Below are positions 1 through 9,158 of a stretch of DNA of 64,000 nt, in pieces. The translations under genes and the position numbers were made by a program. Source of the stretch: UBA8110 sp964597275. GTDB taxonomy: Bacteria > SAR324 > NAC60-12. Where the stretch lies: contig CAZQXS010000001.1 of assembly GCA_964597275.1 (NCBI GenBank), positions 1 to 64,000 on the forward strand. Reading direction: 5' to 3'. The notes beneath the pieces are model-generated. The model made no database searches. It was given only the letters and a program-made list of their open reading frames with translations, and was not told the DNA's origin. How positions within the stretch are numbered: the stretch's first letter is position 1; each line of letters starts with the position of its first letter.

Positions 1-107
1 GGAACGACGGCGGGATTTTCGGCAGGCTTGCCGTTTCCAGACGGCAAGGGACGGTCCTGAAAAGGGTACCACTGGTTGTGCTGAGTCGGGTTCGGTGCGG
101 TGGTCAT
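1..107 (-). CDS. Partial CDS, N-terminal 35 residues, unknown protein
   Basis: An ATG at 107-105 on the minus strand opens a frame that stays open to the window edge. The visible N-terminus begins MTTAPNPTQHNQWYPF and is rich in Pro and Asn. It lies just downstream of the AhpD-like gene and in the same direction, so it could be the last gene of the minus-strand catabolic cluster. There is too little sequence to name a family, and the start is the only ATG I can see. It may not be a real gene. Confidence 0.4.
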   Translation of the reverse strand, partial: MTTAPNPTQHNQWYPFQDRPLPSGNGKPAENPAVV

Positions 108-142
108 TGTGATTTGTAGTTGTCAATGGTAGAAAAAAAACC

Positions 143-712
143 TCACACAACGTGCTTCAAATCCTCCGGAACCTCCAGCCCAAAGTTGACGAGGTTGTCA
201 ATGTAGGTGCCGAGCTTCTTCTTGGTCAGGGTGGTCTTGGTGTTGGCGGCAATCACTCCGGTGCCGTCCGCAATGCGATTGTACATGGCAAACACCGCCG
301 TGACCTCGACAATGTTCATCAGCGCGGCCTCGTCCCACCCGGCGGCGTAAAGGGCTTCCGCATCAGCCTGCACCATCTTCGCGGGCGTTTCCGTGAGTTT
401 ACGGGCATACTCCAGCGCGGCCTTCATTTTGGGCGACAACTCGGCAGAGTCCAAATCCTCCACCAACTGGTCAATCAAGCCTTCTTCGACCCCGAAAATC
501 TCGGCGATCGCCTTGTGTCCCCGGTAGCAGAACGAGCAGGCGTTCAGCCCGGAGACGTAGGCGGCGATGATCTCGCGCTCGGCGGCAGTCAGCGGACCTT
601 CGGTGAGCATGATCTCATCGGTCATCTTGAAGAGGAAGATCGCCATGCGCGGCGAGGTCTTCATCACGTCGTAGAGGTGCGGGGCATCGCCCAGCGATTT
701 CATAAAACCCAT
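143..712 (-). CDS. AhpD-like peroxidase-related / carboxymuconolactone decarboxylase family protein
   Basis: A 189-residue, probably cytoplasmic, all-helical protein. The AhpD-type redox signature CxxC-x3-H is visible as C59-SF-C62-YRG-H66, in the context NACSFCYRGH. In this family the two cysteines and the histidine support disulphide or hydroperoxide reduction; the true substrate here is unknown. GGAG lies about five bases before the chosen ATG; an in-frame ATG at codon 4 is an alternative. The gene follows a CoA-transferase and a dehydrogenase in the same direction with a 57-bp gap, so it is probably the distal gene of that operon. Confidence 0.85.
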   Translation of the reverse strand: MGFMKSLGDAPHLYDVMKTSPRMAIFLFKMTDEIMLTEGPLTAAEREIIAAYVSGLNACSFCYRGHKAIAEIFGVEEGLIDQLVEDLDSAELSPKMKAALEYARKLTETPAKMVQADAEALYAAGWDEAALMNIVEVTAVFAMYNRIADGTGVIAANTKTTLTKKKLGTYIDNLVNFGLEVPEDLKHVV

Positions 713-769
713 TTTTTCTCCGTTGTTTCAGGTTGCAGAATCAATGAATCCAGGGTTGATTCGTCTGGT

Positions 770-1975
770 TCAAATCACACCCTGCTGGTGCAAGTCGTCC
801 AGCTCGTCCTTGGTTTTTCCCAGCAACTCGGTCAAGATCACGTCACTATGTTCCCCCAGCATGGGAACTTGCTGGGCATGAGGGTACCCGCTGCCGCTAA
901 AGCGAACCGGTTGAGGCACTAGGGGAATGTCACCCAACTTGCGGTGTGTGCCCAACTCCACCAACAAACGGGTTTGCTGATGGTCGCTCTCAACGGCCTG
1001 CCCCAAAGACCACACAGGGGCACAGGGAACATTTGCTTTTTTCAGGAGTTCCAGAATCTCTTCTGTCGTTCCGGATTGCGTCCATGTGGAAATCTGGGTG
1101 CGGAGTTGTTGCTCGTGTTGGTTGCGAGCGTGGTTGTCGGTGTAACGCGCATCCTCCGCAAGTTCCGGTTGTCCCATAATCTGAGTCAGGTTCCGGAAAA
1201 CTCCATCGTCCGTCACAACCATCACAATCAAACCGTCTTGTGTTGGAAACGAATCCACCGGATAAGTGATGGGATGACGGTTCCCTGCACGCTGTGGCTC
1301 TCGGTTAAAATACAGACATTGGCTGAGTCCGGTGAGTTGCATGGAGAACATAGAGTCGAACATGGAGACTTCAAGCTCGCGTCCTTCCCCAGTGCGCTCC
1401 CGGTTGTAAAGTGCGGCAACAATGCCCCATGCGGCATACATGCCCGTGCAAACATCAGCAACCGACTCCCCAACAGCGGTGGCAGGGCCATCCTTTGATC
1501 CTGTGAGGTTCATCAACCCACTCATGGCTTGGATGACCAAATCGAACGCGGGCCAGTCGGCCAGCGGGCTGTCCATCCCAAAGCCTGAAATACTGGCGTA
1601 GATCAGGTCCGGCTTCAAGGGTTTCAGGGCTTCATAACCCAGTCCTAGCCGCCGCATCACGTTCGGACGAAAATTCTCGACTAGCACGTCGCACTGTTGC
1701 ACCAACTGTTTGATCAGTTGAACTCCCTCTGCTTTCTTCAAGTTGATGGTGAGGCTTTGCTTGTCCCGGTTGAGCAACATGAAGTAGGTGCTTTCATGAT
1801 CCTTGTAGGGGCCAAGCCTGCGGGCTTCATCCCCGGAATTCGGCATCTCGACCTTGATGACCTCAGCCCCCATGTCAGCCAGCATGGACGTGCAGAAGGG
1901 GCCGGACATGACGCGCGAGAAGTCGAGAACCCGCACCCCCTCAAGCAGTGGCACCCGCTTGCTGTTGCAACTCAT
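770..1975 (-). CDS. Family III CoA-transferase (CaiB/BaiF type)
   Basis: A 401-residue protein of the formyl-CoA/carnitine CoA-transferase family, which moves CoA from an acyl-CoA donor to a free carboxylic acid. The N-terminus (LLEGVRVLDFSRVMSGPFC) and the segment DMGAEVIKVEMP are typical. The probable catalytic Asp is D174 in ESVADVCTGMYAAWG, the position of the family's aspartyl-CoA intermediate. The ATG overlaps the stop of the upstream dehydrogenase by four bases (ATGA), implying translational coupling. With the TRAP transporter upstream, a role in activating an imported organic acid is a reasonable inference, but the substrate cannot be read from sequence. Confidence 0.9.
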   Translation of the reverse strand: MSCNSKRVPLLEGVRVLDFSRVMSGPFCTSMLADMGAEVIKVEMPNSGDEARRLGPYKDHESTYFMLLNRDKQSLTINLKKAEGVQLIKQLVQQCDVLVENFRPNVMRRLGLGYEALKPLKPDLIYASISGFGMDSPLADWPAFDLVIQAMSGLMNLTGSKDGPATAVGESVADVCTGMYAAWGIVAALYNRERTGEGRELEVSMFDSMFSMQLTGLSQCLYFNREPQRAGNRHPITYPVDSFPTQDGLIVMVVTDDGVFRNLTQIMGQPELAEDARYTDNHARNQHEQQLRTQISTWTQSGTTEEILELLKKANVPCAPVWSLGQAVESDHQQTRLLVELGTHRKLGDIPLVPQPVRFSGSGYPHAQQVPMLGEHSDVILTELLGKTKDELDDLHQQGVI

Positions 1976-2958
1976 GCACTCTCCTTTTCCTCGCTGATGT
2001 TCACGACCAGCTTGCCCACAGAGTTCCGGTCTCGCAGATCCTGAAGTGCTTGAGGCAAATCCATGAATCCATAGGGGTTCCGGATGATGGGTTGGAGGGC
2101 TCCTGCTTCACAGAGCTGAACAAGCTGCTTTCCAACGTCGGCAAGCATTTTTGGACTGCGGTCGTGACTCCAGTACACCCCGATCGCACTGGCGTTTTTC
2201 AGAAGCAGCAAATGGGCGGGCAAGCTGGGCAGATTCCCGCTGGAAAACCCCACAATCAGCAAACGCCCTTGCCATGCCAGACACTTGATGCTTTCTTTCG
2301 TGATCTCGCCTCCCACCGAGTCAAAAACAATGTCCACCCCTCGGCCTTCTGTGGCGGCTATGAGGTCCGGTCGCCAGTTTGGTTTCCGATAGTTGACAGC
2401 AAGCTCCGCCCCGGACTCTTGGGCAATTCTACATTTGTCCTCGCTTCCGGCAGTTGCAAGAACCCTCGCTCCCAAGTGCCGGGCAAGCTGAACAGCGGCC
2501 AACCCCAGTCCCCCCGCAGCCGCATGGATCAGGACAACGTCACCCTCTTGAACGGGGGCCATTTGTGTAAGTGCCACCATTGCCGTGGTGTACACCACCG
2601 GCAAAGCGACAGCGGAAGACAAGGGCATCGCATCCGGAACCGCGATGGCCATGTCTGCACGGATGATCACATATTCTGCAAATCCACCAAACAAGACCTT
2701 GCTGGCAATCCGTTGTCCCACAGCGACTCCTGTTCCTTCACCAACATCCACCACCGTTCCGGCGACCTCCTGTCCCGGCGTAAAAGGCCGGGGCGGCTTG
2801 ATTTGGTAGGTGTCGTTAATCATCAACAGATCAGAATAGTTCAGTGCGGCAACTTCAACTTTGACCAACAACTCTCCACACTCAGGGGTTGGGGTAGGCA
2901 ATTCCACTTGCACCAAACCCTCGATCCCCAAATCCTCTTTCGATTGCCAAGCGTACAT
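1972..2958 (-). CDS. NADPH:quinone oxidoreductase-like MDR-family dehydrogenase
   Basis: A 328-residue medium-chain dehydrogenase/reductase of the zinc-free quinone-oxidoreductase or enoyl-reductase branch. The N-terminal GroES-like half contains PPRPFTPGQEVAGTVVDVG. The Rossmann half carries AAAGGLGLAAVQLARHLGA followed by a NADPH-type loop (ATAGSEDK). No structural or catalytic zinc cysteine cluster is seen. It lies 39 bp after dctM and overlaps the CoA-transferase start by four bases, so transporter, dehydrogenase, CoA-transferase and AhpD-like gene form one likely transcript. It could reduce an acyl-CoA or quinone; the substrate is unknown. Confidence 0.85.
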   Translation of the reverse strand: MYAWQSKEDLGIEGLVQVELPTPTPECGELLVKVEVAALNYSDLLMINDTYQIKPPRPFTPGQEVAGTVVDVGEGTGVAVGQRIASKVLFGGFAEYVIIRADMAIAVPDAMPLSSAVALPVVYTTAMVALTQMAPVQEGDVVLIHAAAGGLGLAAVQLARHLGARVLATAGSEDKCRIAQESGAELAVNYRKPNWRPDLIAATEGRGVDIVFDSVGGEITKESIKCLAWQGRLLIVGFSSGNLPSLPAHLLLLKNASAIGVYWSHDRSPKMLADVGKQLVQLCEAGALQPIIRNPYGFMDLPQALQDLRDRNSVGKLVVNISEEKESA

Positions 2959-2997
2959 TTGATTCGTATCTCTCCGTCAGATGTTTTTTGCCAAAGG

Positions 2998-4338
2998 TCA
3001 GTGAATCATGTTGTTGGGCAGGTACAGGCAAATCTGCGGAAAGAGGATGAAGAGCAGCAAGGCAACGATCATCGCGGCCCAAAACGGGAGGATGCCGATG
3101 TAGATTTCCCGCATGGGGATGTTGCGGGCGACCCCCTTCACCACAAAGACGTTCATGCCCACCGGAGGGCTGATCAGCGCCATCTCGATGATGATCACCA
3201 TGACCACGCCAAACCAAATCCGCAGGTCGGACGAATCGGCGGCGAAGCCCAGCATTTCCGGGACCGCCGAGCTTTCAATCAAGGGAAGCACAATCGGCAG
3301 CACCAGCACCATCGCCGCAAAGCCGTCCAGAAAGGTGCCAAGGACGATGAAGGTGCCGAGGATGATTGCAAGAAACGCCACAGGCCCCAAGTTGAGTTCC
3401 ACGAGGATTTCGGCAAGGGCGTCCGGGATGCGGGTGTGTGCCAGAAACGGCGAGAAGACGTTGGCTCCGATGATGATGAAGTAGATCATCACGGTGGTGC
3501 CTACCGTCCGAATCAGTGCCTTGCCCAACAAGCCGAAGCTGAGCTTACGGCGTAGGGCCGAGATCATCATGGCCAGCATGGCTCCCACGGCAGCGGCCTC
3601 GACTGGAGTGAACACCCCACCGTAAATTCCGCCGATGGAGACAAAGATGATGAGCAGGATTCCCGTTCCCTGACCCAGAGCCTCCAGCCGCTTCCGCCAC
3701 TGAAAGGGTTGGGCGGGAGGGCCGAGTTCGGGCCGAATCAGGGTTTGCAGGAAAATCACGACCAGAAACAGACTGGCGAGCAGCAATCCGGGGAAGACCC
3801 CGGCGAGAAACAGGCGTCCGACCGATTCTTCCGTGAGAATCGCGTAGATCACGAACCCGGTGGAAGGCGGGATCAAGATGCCCAGCGTGCCCCCTGCAGC
3901 CACTGCGCCTGCGGCCAGCCGCGAGTTGTAGCCGAAACGCGACATTTCCGGCATGGCCACCCGTCCCAGCGTGAGGGCCGAGGCGACCGAGGAGCCGGAG
4001 AGCGCGGCAAATCCGGTGCAACCGATCACAGTGGCATGAGCCAGCCCGCCCCGGAATTGTCCCACCCACGCATAGGCCGCGTTGTAGAGGTCGCGGCTCA
4101 TTCCGGACAGACTGGCGATATTGCCCATCATCACGAACATGGGGATGACCACCAGTTCGTAGTAGGTCGTCGTACTCCACGTTTCGGTGATGAAGGTCGA
4201 GAACGCTGAGGGCCAGCCATCGAGCATGCCATGCCCGACCAAACCGACCACCATCATCGCAAAAGCAACAGGCAGGCGCTGGCTCATCAGCACGAGGACC
4301 AGCACCGTGCCTGCGATTCCAATGTAAATGGGATCCAT
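2998..4338 (-). CDS. dctM: TRAP transporter large permease subunit (DctM)
   Basis: A 446-residue integral membrane protein with about twelve hydrophobic segments, typical of the DctM subunit that forms the ion-coupled transport path of TRAP transporters. Characteristic segments are visible: GNIASLSGMSRDLYNAAY, GTLGILIPPSTGFVIYAI and ISPPVGMNVFVVKGVA. Its ATG overlaps the dctQ stop by one base (TGATG). Together with dctQ and dctP it forms a complete three-component system in the order P-Q-M on the minus strand, next to CoA-transferase and dehydrogenase genes. Confidence 0.95.
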   Translation of the reverse strand: MDPIYIGIAGTVLVLVLMSQRLPVAFAMMVVGLVGHGMLDGWPSAFSTFITETWSTTTYYELVVIPMFVMMGNIASLSGMSRDLYNAAYAWVGQFRGGLAHATVIGCTGFAALSGSSVASALTLGRVAMPEMSRFGYNSRLAAGAVAAGGTLGILIPPSTGFVIYAILTEESVGRLFLAGVFPGLLLASLFLVVIFLQTLIRPELGPPAQPFQWRKRLEALGQGTGILLIIFVSIGGIYGGVFTPVEAAAVGAMLAMMISALRRKLSFGLLGKALIRTVGTTVMIYFIIIGANVFSPFLAHTRIPDALAEILVELNLGPVAFLAIILGTFIVLGTFLDGFAAMVLVLPIVLPLIESSAVPEMLGFAADSSDLRIWFGVVMVIIIEMALISPPVGMNVFVVKGVARNIPMREIYIGILPFWAAMIVALLLFILFPQICLYLPNNMIH

Positions 4339-4850
4339 CAGGCTTCACCTCCGGGGGAGTCGTCAGCAGTGGGAGACGCGATGTCTCTTCCCGTGCAGAT
4401 TTGGAAGGCTTCGACGAGGGCCAGCAGCGCATGAAAGGCGGTGGACCCCGCGATCATCCAGTAAAACGGCTGGTAAGGGATTTCGATCATGTTGGTGGCG
4501 TTGCCGAAGAACTCGGCATCCTCGGCACCCACCCATGCCTGCCACGCCAGCAACCCCATCAGTCCGATGATCAGCAGGCGGATGGTCAGGTCTCGCAGGA
4601 TTCGCAGGCCCGTCAGCCGATATTCCGGCAACAGGTCCACCACGATGTGTTCGGCATTGCGCCAAACGTAGGGGGCCGCGCCAAAGATCACGGCCACCAT
4701 CCCCATTTGCAGCGTGTCCTCCACACCAAGGATGGGGGCCGTGAACAGGTAGCGGAAGACTACATCCGTGAAGATCAGGCAGATCAGCCCAAACAAAACC
4801 ACTCCCGCGAACAGGGCCAGTCCGCCGGCAAGGCGATCCAACAGTTTCAT
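4338..4850 (-). CDS. dctQ: TRAP transporter small permease subunit (DctQ)
   Basis: A 170-residue membrane protein with four predicted transmembrane segments, the normal size and topology for DctQ, which partners the large permease. The segment GVEDTLQMGMVAVIFGAAPYV and the following charged NAEHIVVDLL are typical of the family. It lies 32 bp downstream of dctP and overlaps dctM by one base. I started at the ATG that follows DctP directly, giving MKLLDRLAGG. Confidence 0.93.
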   Translation of the reverse strand: MKLLDRLAGGLALFAGVVLFGLICLIFTDVVFRYLFTAPILGVEDTLQMGMVAVIFGAAPYVWRNAEHIVVDLLPEYRLTGLRILRDLTIRLLIIGLMGLLAWQAWVGAEDAEFFGNATNMIEIPYQPFYWMIAGSTAFHALLALVEAFQICTGRDIASPTADDSPGGEA

Positions 4851-4882
4851 GACCTACCGCCTGATCCGTGTGAGTTCGGCAA

Positions 4883-5896
4883 TCAATTCTTCATCGCCGC
4901 CACGATTTCGTCCGCAGGAATGCCCTTGGACTTCTGATCGCGGATGATGTTTTTCATGCCCTGTGCAGCGGCGACATCAAACTTCGCACGTTCTGCCGCC
5001 GACAGTTCGATGATCTCCTTGCCCGGAATTCCAGCGAATTTCTTGAGTGCCAACTTCCCAAACCCGGCCAGGCCATCCGCCGCCCGCAGGCTCATGCCCA
5101 GCCCCGTCAGCGAATCCAAAGCGGATTGCTCGCTGGAGGAGAGTTCGTTGTAGGCCTTCTCGTTCATCACGAGGAAGATCGTCGTCGGCATTTCCGGAAG
5201 CCCCGTCGTGACGTACTTGGTCGGCTCAATGAGCTTGAAGATCAATAGCGAATCCGATCCCATCAGCGCTCCGTCCACCACGCCCGTGCTCATCGAGGTA
5301 TAGACCTTGTTCGCGGGCATCTGCACCGGAGTCGCCCCATACGCCTCAATGATGGCGGCTGCGGACTTGGAGGCCACCCGGATTTTCATCCCTTTCAGGT
5401 CCGCAAGACTGCGCACGGGCTTGTCACGCATCATGAAGACCGCTGGAGGGGTCACGAACACCGCCAACGGACGGGTACGCTTGTACTCGCCCATGAGGTG
5501 CTGGTCCATTACCTTCCAGATTTTCTCGGTGGCATCCCGGTGCCCCTGTGTGACTCCGGGGAGTTCAATGAGCAGGTTGCGCGGGAACATCGGCGAGGTG
5601 TAGCCCGGTAACCCGTAGGTGATCTCGGCAATGCGCTTGGCCGCCCGCATGTACTGCTCTGCCGGACCCTTGCCCAACTCCCCGGAAGGATACACCTTCA
5701 CCTTGACGGAGCCGTCTGTCGCCGCCGAGAGATCATCCGCGAACTTCAGGAAGATCGGCTTGTGCAGCACATAAATCGGGGGCACGAAGCTGGCCAGTTT
5801 CAGCACTTTCTCTCCGGCGAAGGACGTTCCGGACAGCAGACAAACCGCCACGGCAACGGTGGCGATAGTGATGGATTTCAAAACACGATTGAACAT
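4883..5896 (-). CDS. dctP: TRAP transporter substrate-binding protein (DctP)
   Basis: A 337-residue periplasmic binding protein. I chose the ATG at 5896 because it directly precedes a signal peptide (basic MFNRVLK, hydrophobic core, SGTSFAG cleavage region); the frame is open 54 codons further upstream but that stretch has no secretory character. The mature part shows DctP features: LKGMKIRVASKSAAAIIEAYG, with the conserved ligand-contacting arginine, then TPVQMPANKVYTSMSTGVVDG. The ligand is unknown, most likely a carboxylate. It is the first gene of the dctPQM group and sits 158 bp downstream of livF. Confidence 0.93.
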   Translation of the reverse strand: MFNRVLKSITIATVAVAVCLLSGTSFAGEKVLKLASFVPPIYVLHKPIFLKFADDLSAATDGSVKVKVYPSGELGKGPAEQYMRAAKRIAEITYGLPGYTSPMFPRNLLIELPGVTQGHRDATEKIWKVMDQHLMGEYKRTRPLAVFVTPPAVFMMRDKPVRSLADLKGMKIRVASKSAAAIIEAYGATPVQMPANKVYTSMSTGVVDGALMGSDSLLIFKLIEPTKYVTTGLPEMPTTIFLVMNEKAYNELSSSEQSALDSLTGLGMSLRAADGLAGFGKLALKKFAGIPGKEIIELSAAERAKFDVAAAQGMKNIIRDQKSKGIPADEIVAAMKN

Positions 5897-6054
5897 GAAA
5901 GCCTCATCGGGTTGTTTGGTTAGAAAAAAGGTTGACTGCGTTACACTCTGATGTAATCGTTCCCGTGTGATCGGTTCCTCCTTTTGGCTGTGGGTTGTCG
6001 TTGGTTCTCCGGAGGGGTGTTTCAAGTTGGATACAGAAGCCTCGTTTGCCCCTT

Positions 6055-6762
6055 TCAACGCCGCAGCCCAATATAGGCTTCAAGGAGGCCGGAATCTTGA
6101 TGGGCCTGTGCTGCCGTGCCCTGCCAAGTCAAATTTCCCGACTCCAGAACACAGACCTCATCGGCGACATCGAGGGCTTGACGGGTGTTTTGCTCGACCA
6201 AAAGCATGGTCATGCCTTCGGACCTTAACTGTTGCAGGGCGGCGTAGCAGTCCTCAACCATACGCGGCATGAGGCCAAGAGAGAGTTCATCCAGCAAGAG
6301 CAGTTTGGGTTCGGCCATTAAGGCCCGACCAATGGCCAGCATTTGCTGTTCCCCTCCCGAAAGCAAGCCGGACTGCTGACCCAGCCGCTCTCCCAAGCGG
6401 GGAAACAGCGACACCACCCGGTCAAGGTTTTGCGAGAGGCGCAGTTTGGGCCGGGAGTAGCCTCCCACCTCCAGATTTTCCAGAACGGTCAAATCGGAGA
6501 ACAAGCGTCGGCCCTCCGGTACCAGAGCAATGCCCTGTCGCACCCGCTCTTTCGTAGCGACTTGATCCAAGTGCATGGCCCCCATCCGGATACTTCCGGA
6601 CTTCACTTCAACATGACCGGAAATGGCCATCAGCGTGGTGGTCTTCCCGGCACCATTCGCACCCACAAGGGCGTGGATGGTTCCGGATCGAACCGTCAAA
6701 TCCAGTTCATGAACCACCGTGAGGGGGCCGTACCCGCAGGACAGTTTTTCAATTTCCAGCAT
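6055..6762 (-). CDS. livF: Branched-chain/polar amino-acid ABC transporter ATP-binding protein LivF
   Basis: A 235-residue ABC ATPase of the LivF class. Walker A is GANGAGKTTT, the ABC signature LSGGEQQMLAIGRAL and Walker B LLLLDELSLGL, with an H-loop replaced by the usual LivF Gln/Asn region (LVEQN). I chose the ATG at 6762, which begins MLEIEKLSCGYG. The frame runs 19 codons further but that extension has no homology character and lies inside livG. It overlaps livG by 14 bp and is the last gene of livKHMGF. Confidence 0.93.
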   Translation of the reverse strand: MLEIEKLSCGYGPLTVVHELDLTVRSGTIHALVGANGAGKTTTLMAISGHVEVKSGSIRMGAMHLDQVATKERVRQGIALVPEGRRLFSDLTVLENLEVGGYSRPKLRLSQNLDRVVSLFPRLGERLGQQSGLLSGGEQQMLAIGRALMAEPKLLLLDELSLGLMPRMVEDCYAALQQLRSEGMTMLLVEQNTRQALDVADEVCVLESGNLTWQGTAAQAHQDSGLLEAYIGLRR

Positions 6763-7510
6763 GAACCGTCCCTTGGCCAATGTAGGCTTCTTGAACAGCA
6801 GGATTCTCCAAAACCGCATCGGGAGTCCCTTCGTCCAGTTTTCGTCCGTTGTCCAACACCACCAGCCGAGAACAGATGCGGCGAACTTCCGCGAGGTTGT
6901 GTTCGATGAGCAAGATGGTCTGGCCGCCTCGATTCAGTTCCACGAGAATGTTTGAAAACGCGGAGGCTTCTGCCTGATTCAATCCCGCAAGAGGTTCATC
7001 CAGCAACAGCATTCTGGGGCGCATTGCCAAGGCTCGTACCACTTCCAGACGCTTCAGAAACCCAAGTGGCACCTCGGTGGGCAGAGCATCGGCGGCATCG
7101 GCAATCCCCACCTTGGCCAGCCACTCCCGCGCCTCGCTCAGTTCGGGTTTGCGCCCAGTTTTTAAGATCGAGCGCCAAGGGTGACGGGTGTGCTGGCAGC
7201 CCACCGCGAGGGCGACATTTTCCAAAAGCGTCATCTCCTTGAAGGGTCGCACAAGCTGTTGGGCAAATCCCAATCCCAAGCGGACCCGGAGGTGGGTGGG
7301 CAGGGCATTGATCAACTTGTCCTCAAGCCGAACCACGCCTTCGTTCGCCCGCACCACTCCCGTGATCACCCGGAGCATGGTCGTTTTCCCTGCTCCGTTG
7401 GGGCCAATCAGTCCCAGCAACTCCCCCGGATTCAAATGCAGGGAAACCTGCTCCAGAGCGTGAACGCCTCCAAAGCGCACCGACACGTCCCGAATTTCGA
7501 GTAAACTCAT
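6749..7510 (-). CDS. livG: ABC transporter ATP-binding protein LivG
   Basis: A 253-residue ABC ATPase. Walker A is GPNGAGKTTMLRVI, Walker B LLLDEPLAGL, followed by the switch histidine in LIEHNLAEV. The signature region reads PLGFLKRLEVVRAL, a degenerate form that occurs in LivG-type proteins. The start at 7510 (MSLLEIRDVSVRFGG) overlaps livM by four bases. LivG and LivF form the heterodimeric motor for LivH/LivM. Confidence 0.93.
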   Translation of the reverse strand: MSLLEIRDVSVRFGGVHALEQVSLHLNPGELLGLIGPNGAGKTTMLRVITGVVRANEGVVRLEDKLINALPTHLRVRLGLGFAQQLVRPFKEMTLLENVALAVGCQHTRHPWRSILKTGRKPELSEAREWLAKVGIADAADALPTEVPLGFLKRLEVVRALAMRPRMLLLDEPLAGLNQAEASAFSNILVELNRGGQTILLIEHNLAEVRRICSRLVVLDNGRKLDEGTPDAVLENPAVQEAYIGQGTVHAGN

Positions 7511-8373
7511 CCGCCCTCCTTGGCCACAAGGGGCTTTGGGCCTTGAGGCATCCAGCGCTGGGCAATCCCTGCCAAGCCGCCGGGACTGAAACGCATCACG
7601 GCAAACAGCAAGCCGCCGTAGAGCAGGAGTTTGTAGTCGTCGATGAACTGGAACCACTGAGGAAGCACACTCAGCAATGCGGAGGCGAGCATCACTCCCC
7701 AGATCGAGCCGTTGCCCCCAACCACCACCATCGCCAGCAGGGTGATGGATTCCACAAACGCAAAGCTGTCCGGATAAATGAAGCGCACGTGGTGGGCATA
7801 AAGCCCCCCGGCAAGCCCGGCCAAGGCGGTGCCCAGCGCAAAAGCAATGAGCTTGTAGCGGGCAACGTCCAAGCCCAACATCCGGGCCGTGTCCTCATCC
7901 CCCGCAATGGCCTCAAAGGCATACCCCATCCAGGAACGCCGGATTTGCAGACTCAACAAGACCACCAGCAACACCCCTGCCGACACCACCAGCAGAAACC
8001 CCACCTTGCCGAATCCCGGATCAGGTATGGAGGACACTCCCAATTCGCCACCCAGCCATTCTTGCTGACGGACCACCCCAAGGAACACGAAGTTCACCCC
8101 CATGGTGGTGATGGCCAAGAAGTCATGACGAACCCGGAGGCTGGCAAAGCCCACAACGACCCCAAAAATCCCCGCGACCAGCATTCCTGCGGCAAGCGCG
8201 GCGAAGAAGGGAACTGCGGCCTTGGTCAGGAGGCTTGCCGTGTAAGCGCCAATGCCCACAAAGGCAATGTGCCCCAAGCTGACTTGTCCGCAGAATCCTG
8301 TGATCAGGTTGAGGCTCAAGCTGCCGATGATGCTGATGCCCATCACGGTGAGCAGGCTGATTTCATAACCCAT
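7507..8373 (-). CDS. livM: ABC transporter permease LivM
   Basis: A 288-residue inner-membrane permease with about eight to ten hydrophobic segments. The family segments LNLITGFCGQVSLGHIAFVG, ALAGLAGGLYAHHVRFI and VVGGNGSIWGVMLASALLS are present. The ATG at 8373 overlaps the livH stop by one base (TGATG) and opens with MGYEISLLTVMGIS. A longer open frame upstream exists only because it runs across the N gap in another frame, so I rejected it. Confidence 0.93.
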   Translation of the reverse strand: MGYEISLLTVMGISIIGSLSLNLITGFCGQVSLGHIAFVGIGAYTASLLTKAAVPFFAALAAGMLVAGIFGVVVGFASLRVRHDFLAITTMGVNFVFLGVVRQQEWLGGELGVSSIPDPGFGKVGFLLVVSAGVLLVVLLSLQIRRSWMGYAFEAIAGDEDTARMLGLDVARYKLIAFALGTALAGLAGGLYAHHVRFIYPDSFAFVESITLLAMVVVGGNGSIWGVMLASALLSVLPQWFQFIDDYKLLLYGGLLFAVMRFSPGGLAGIAQRWMPQGPKPLVAKEGG

Positions 8374-9086
8374 CACACCCTCCGGAACATGCCTTGTGGC
8401 CGGACCATCAGCACAAGGATCAAAAACACAAAGGCGATGGCATCGCGGCTCAGCAGATCGCCGAGGTAAATCGTTCCATAAGACTCCACAACTCCAAGAG
8501 CCAACGCCGCAACCAAGGTTCCCCGGACGCTGCCAAGCCCCCCCAAGACGATGATCGCAAGAGCTTTGTAACTTGGGACGCTCCCCATGGTCGGCTCCAC
8601 AAGATTGTTGAGAATGCCCACGATCATNNNNNNNNNNNNNNNNNNNNNNNNNNNNNNNNNNNNNNNNNNNNNNNNNNNNNNNNNNNNNNNNNNNNNNNNN
8701 NNNNNNNNNNNNNNNNNNNNNNNNNNNGTGTAGGACACCCCATACGATCCGAAGAGGATTCGATACAACTCCTCCATGGCGATGAACAGGCCAATGGACG
8801 CGATCAAGGGCACGAAGGGAGGCTGATCCAGAATCGGCTCGTAGCACAGGCGATAGAGGATTACCCCCAACACCCCAACACCCAACATGGCAACGACCGC
8901 ACTTAACGCCAGACTTCCAGTGCTGTTGAAAGCCAGAACACTGAAATAGCCCCCCAAGGTGTAAAGTCCGGCATGGGCCACATGCAGGATGCGCAGCAGC
9001 CCGTAAACCAGAGTCAGTCCCACTGCGATCAGGGCATAAATGCTTCCTTGCAGAACCCCCTGAAGGAACAGTTCGATGTATAGCAT
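8373..9086 (-). CDS. livH: ABC transporter permease LivH (interrupted by assembly gap)
   Basis: LivH-type permease: the N-terminal part (LQGVLQGSIYALIAVGLTLV) and the C-terminal part (VVESYG... DAIAFVFLILVLMVRPQG) are both clear and in the same frame, but 100 Ns at 8628-8727 replace the middle. As written it encodes about 237 residues against roughly 290-310 for the family, so the true gap is probably longer than 100 bases. The segment KALAIIVLGGLGSVRGTLVA after the gap is the conserved permease loop region. It lies 72 bp downstream of livK. Confidence 0.9.
   Translation of the reverse strand: MLYIELFLQGVLQGSIYALIAVGLTLVYGLLRILHVAHAGLYTLGGYFSVLAFNSTGSLALSAVVAMLGVGVLGVILYRLCYEPILDQPPFVPLIASIGLFIAMEELYRILFGSYGVSYXXXXXXXXXXXXXXXXXXXXXXXXXXXXXXXXXXMIVGILNNLVEPTMGSVPSYKALAIIVLGGLGSVRGTLVAALALGVVESYGTIYLGDLLSRDAIAFVFLILVLMVRPQGMFRRV
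8628..8727. other. Assembly gap (100 N) inside livH
   Basis: Exactly 100 Ns, the usual placeholder for a gap of unknown size. The flanks show no shared sequence, so this is not an unmerged overlap. The missing piece should encode the central membrane segments of LivH. Confidence 0.98.
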
Positions 9087-9158
9087 GGTTGAGAAATACG
9101 AAAAGGGAAGGGGAGCGCCCTTGGACTAAGCGTTGCTCCCCTATGGATTACTCAGGAA

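Noticed and set aside
1948..3555. 535-codon plus-strand open frame over the dehydrogenase and dctM genes
   Set aside because: It is antisense to two well-supported genes and its translation is His/Gln/Arg-rich with no domain.
8371..8847. Upstream extension of livM through the N gap
   Set aside because: The true start at 8373 gives a normal LivM N-terminus overlapping the livH stop; the longer frame exists only because the gap is written as open.
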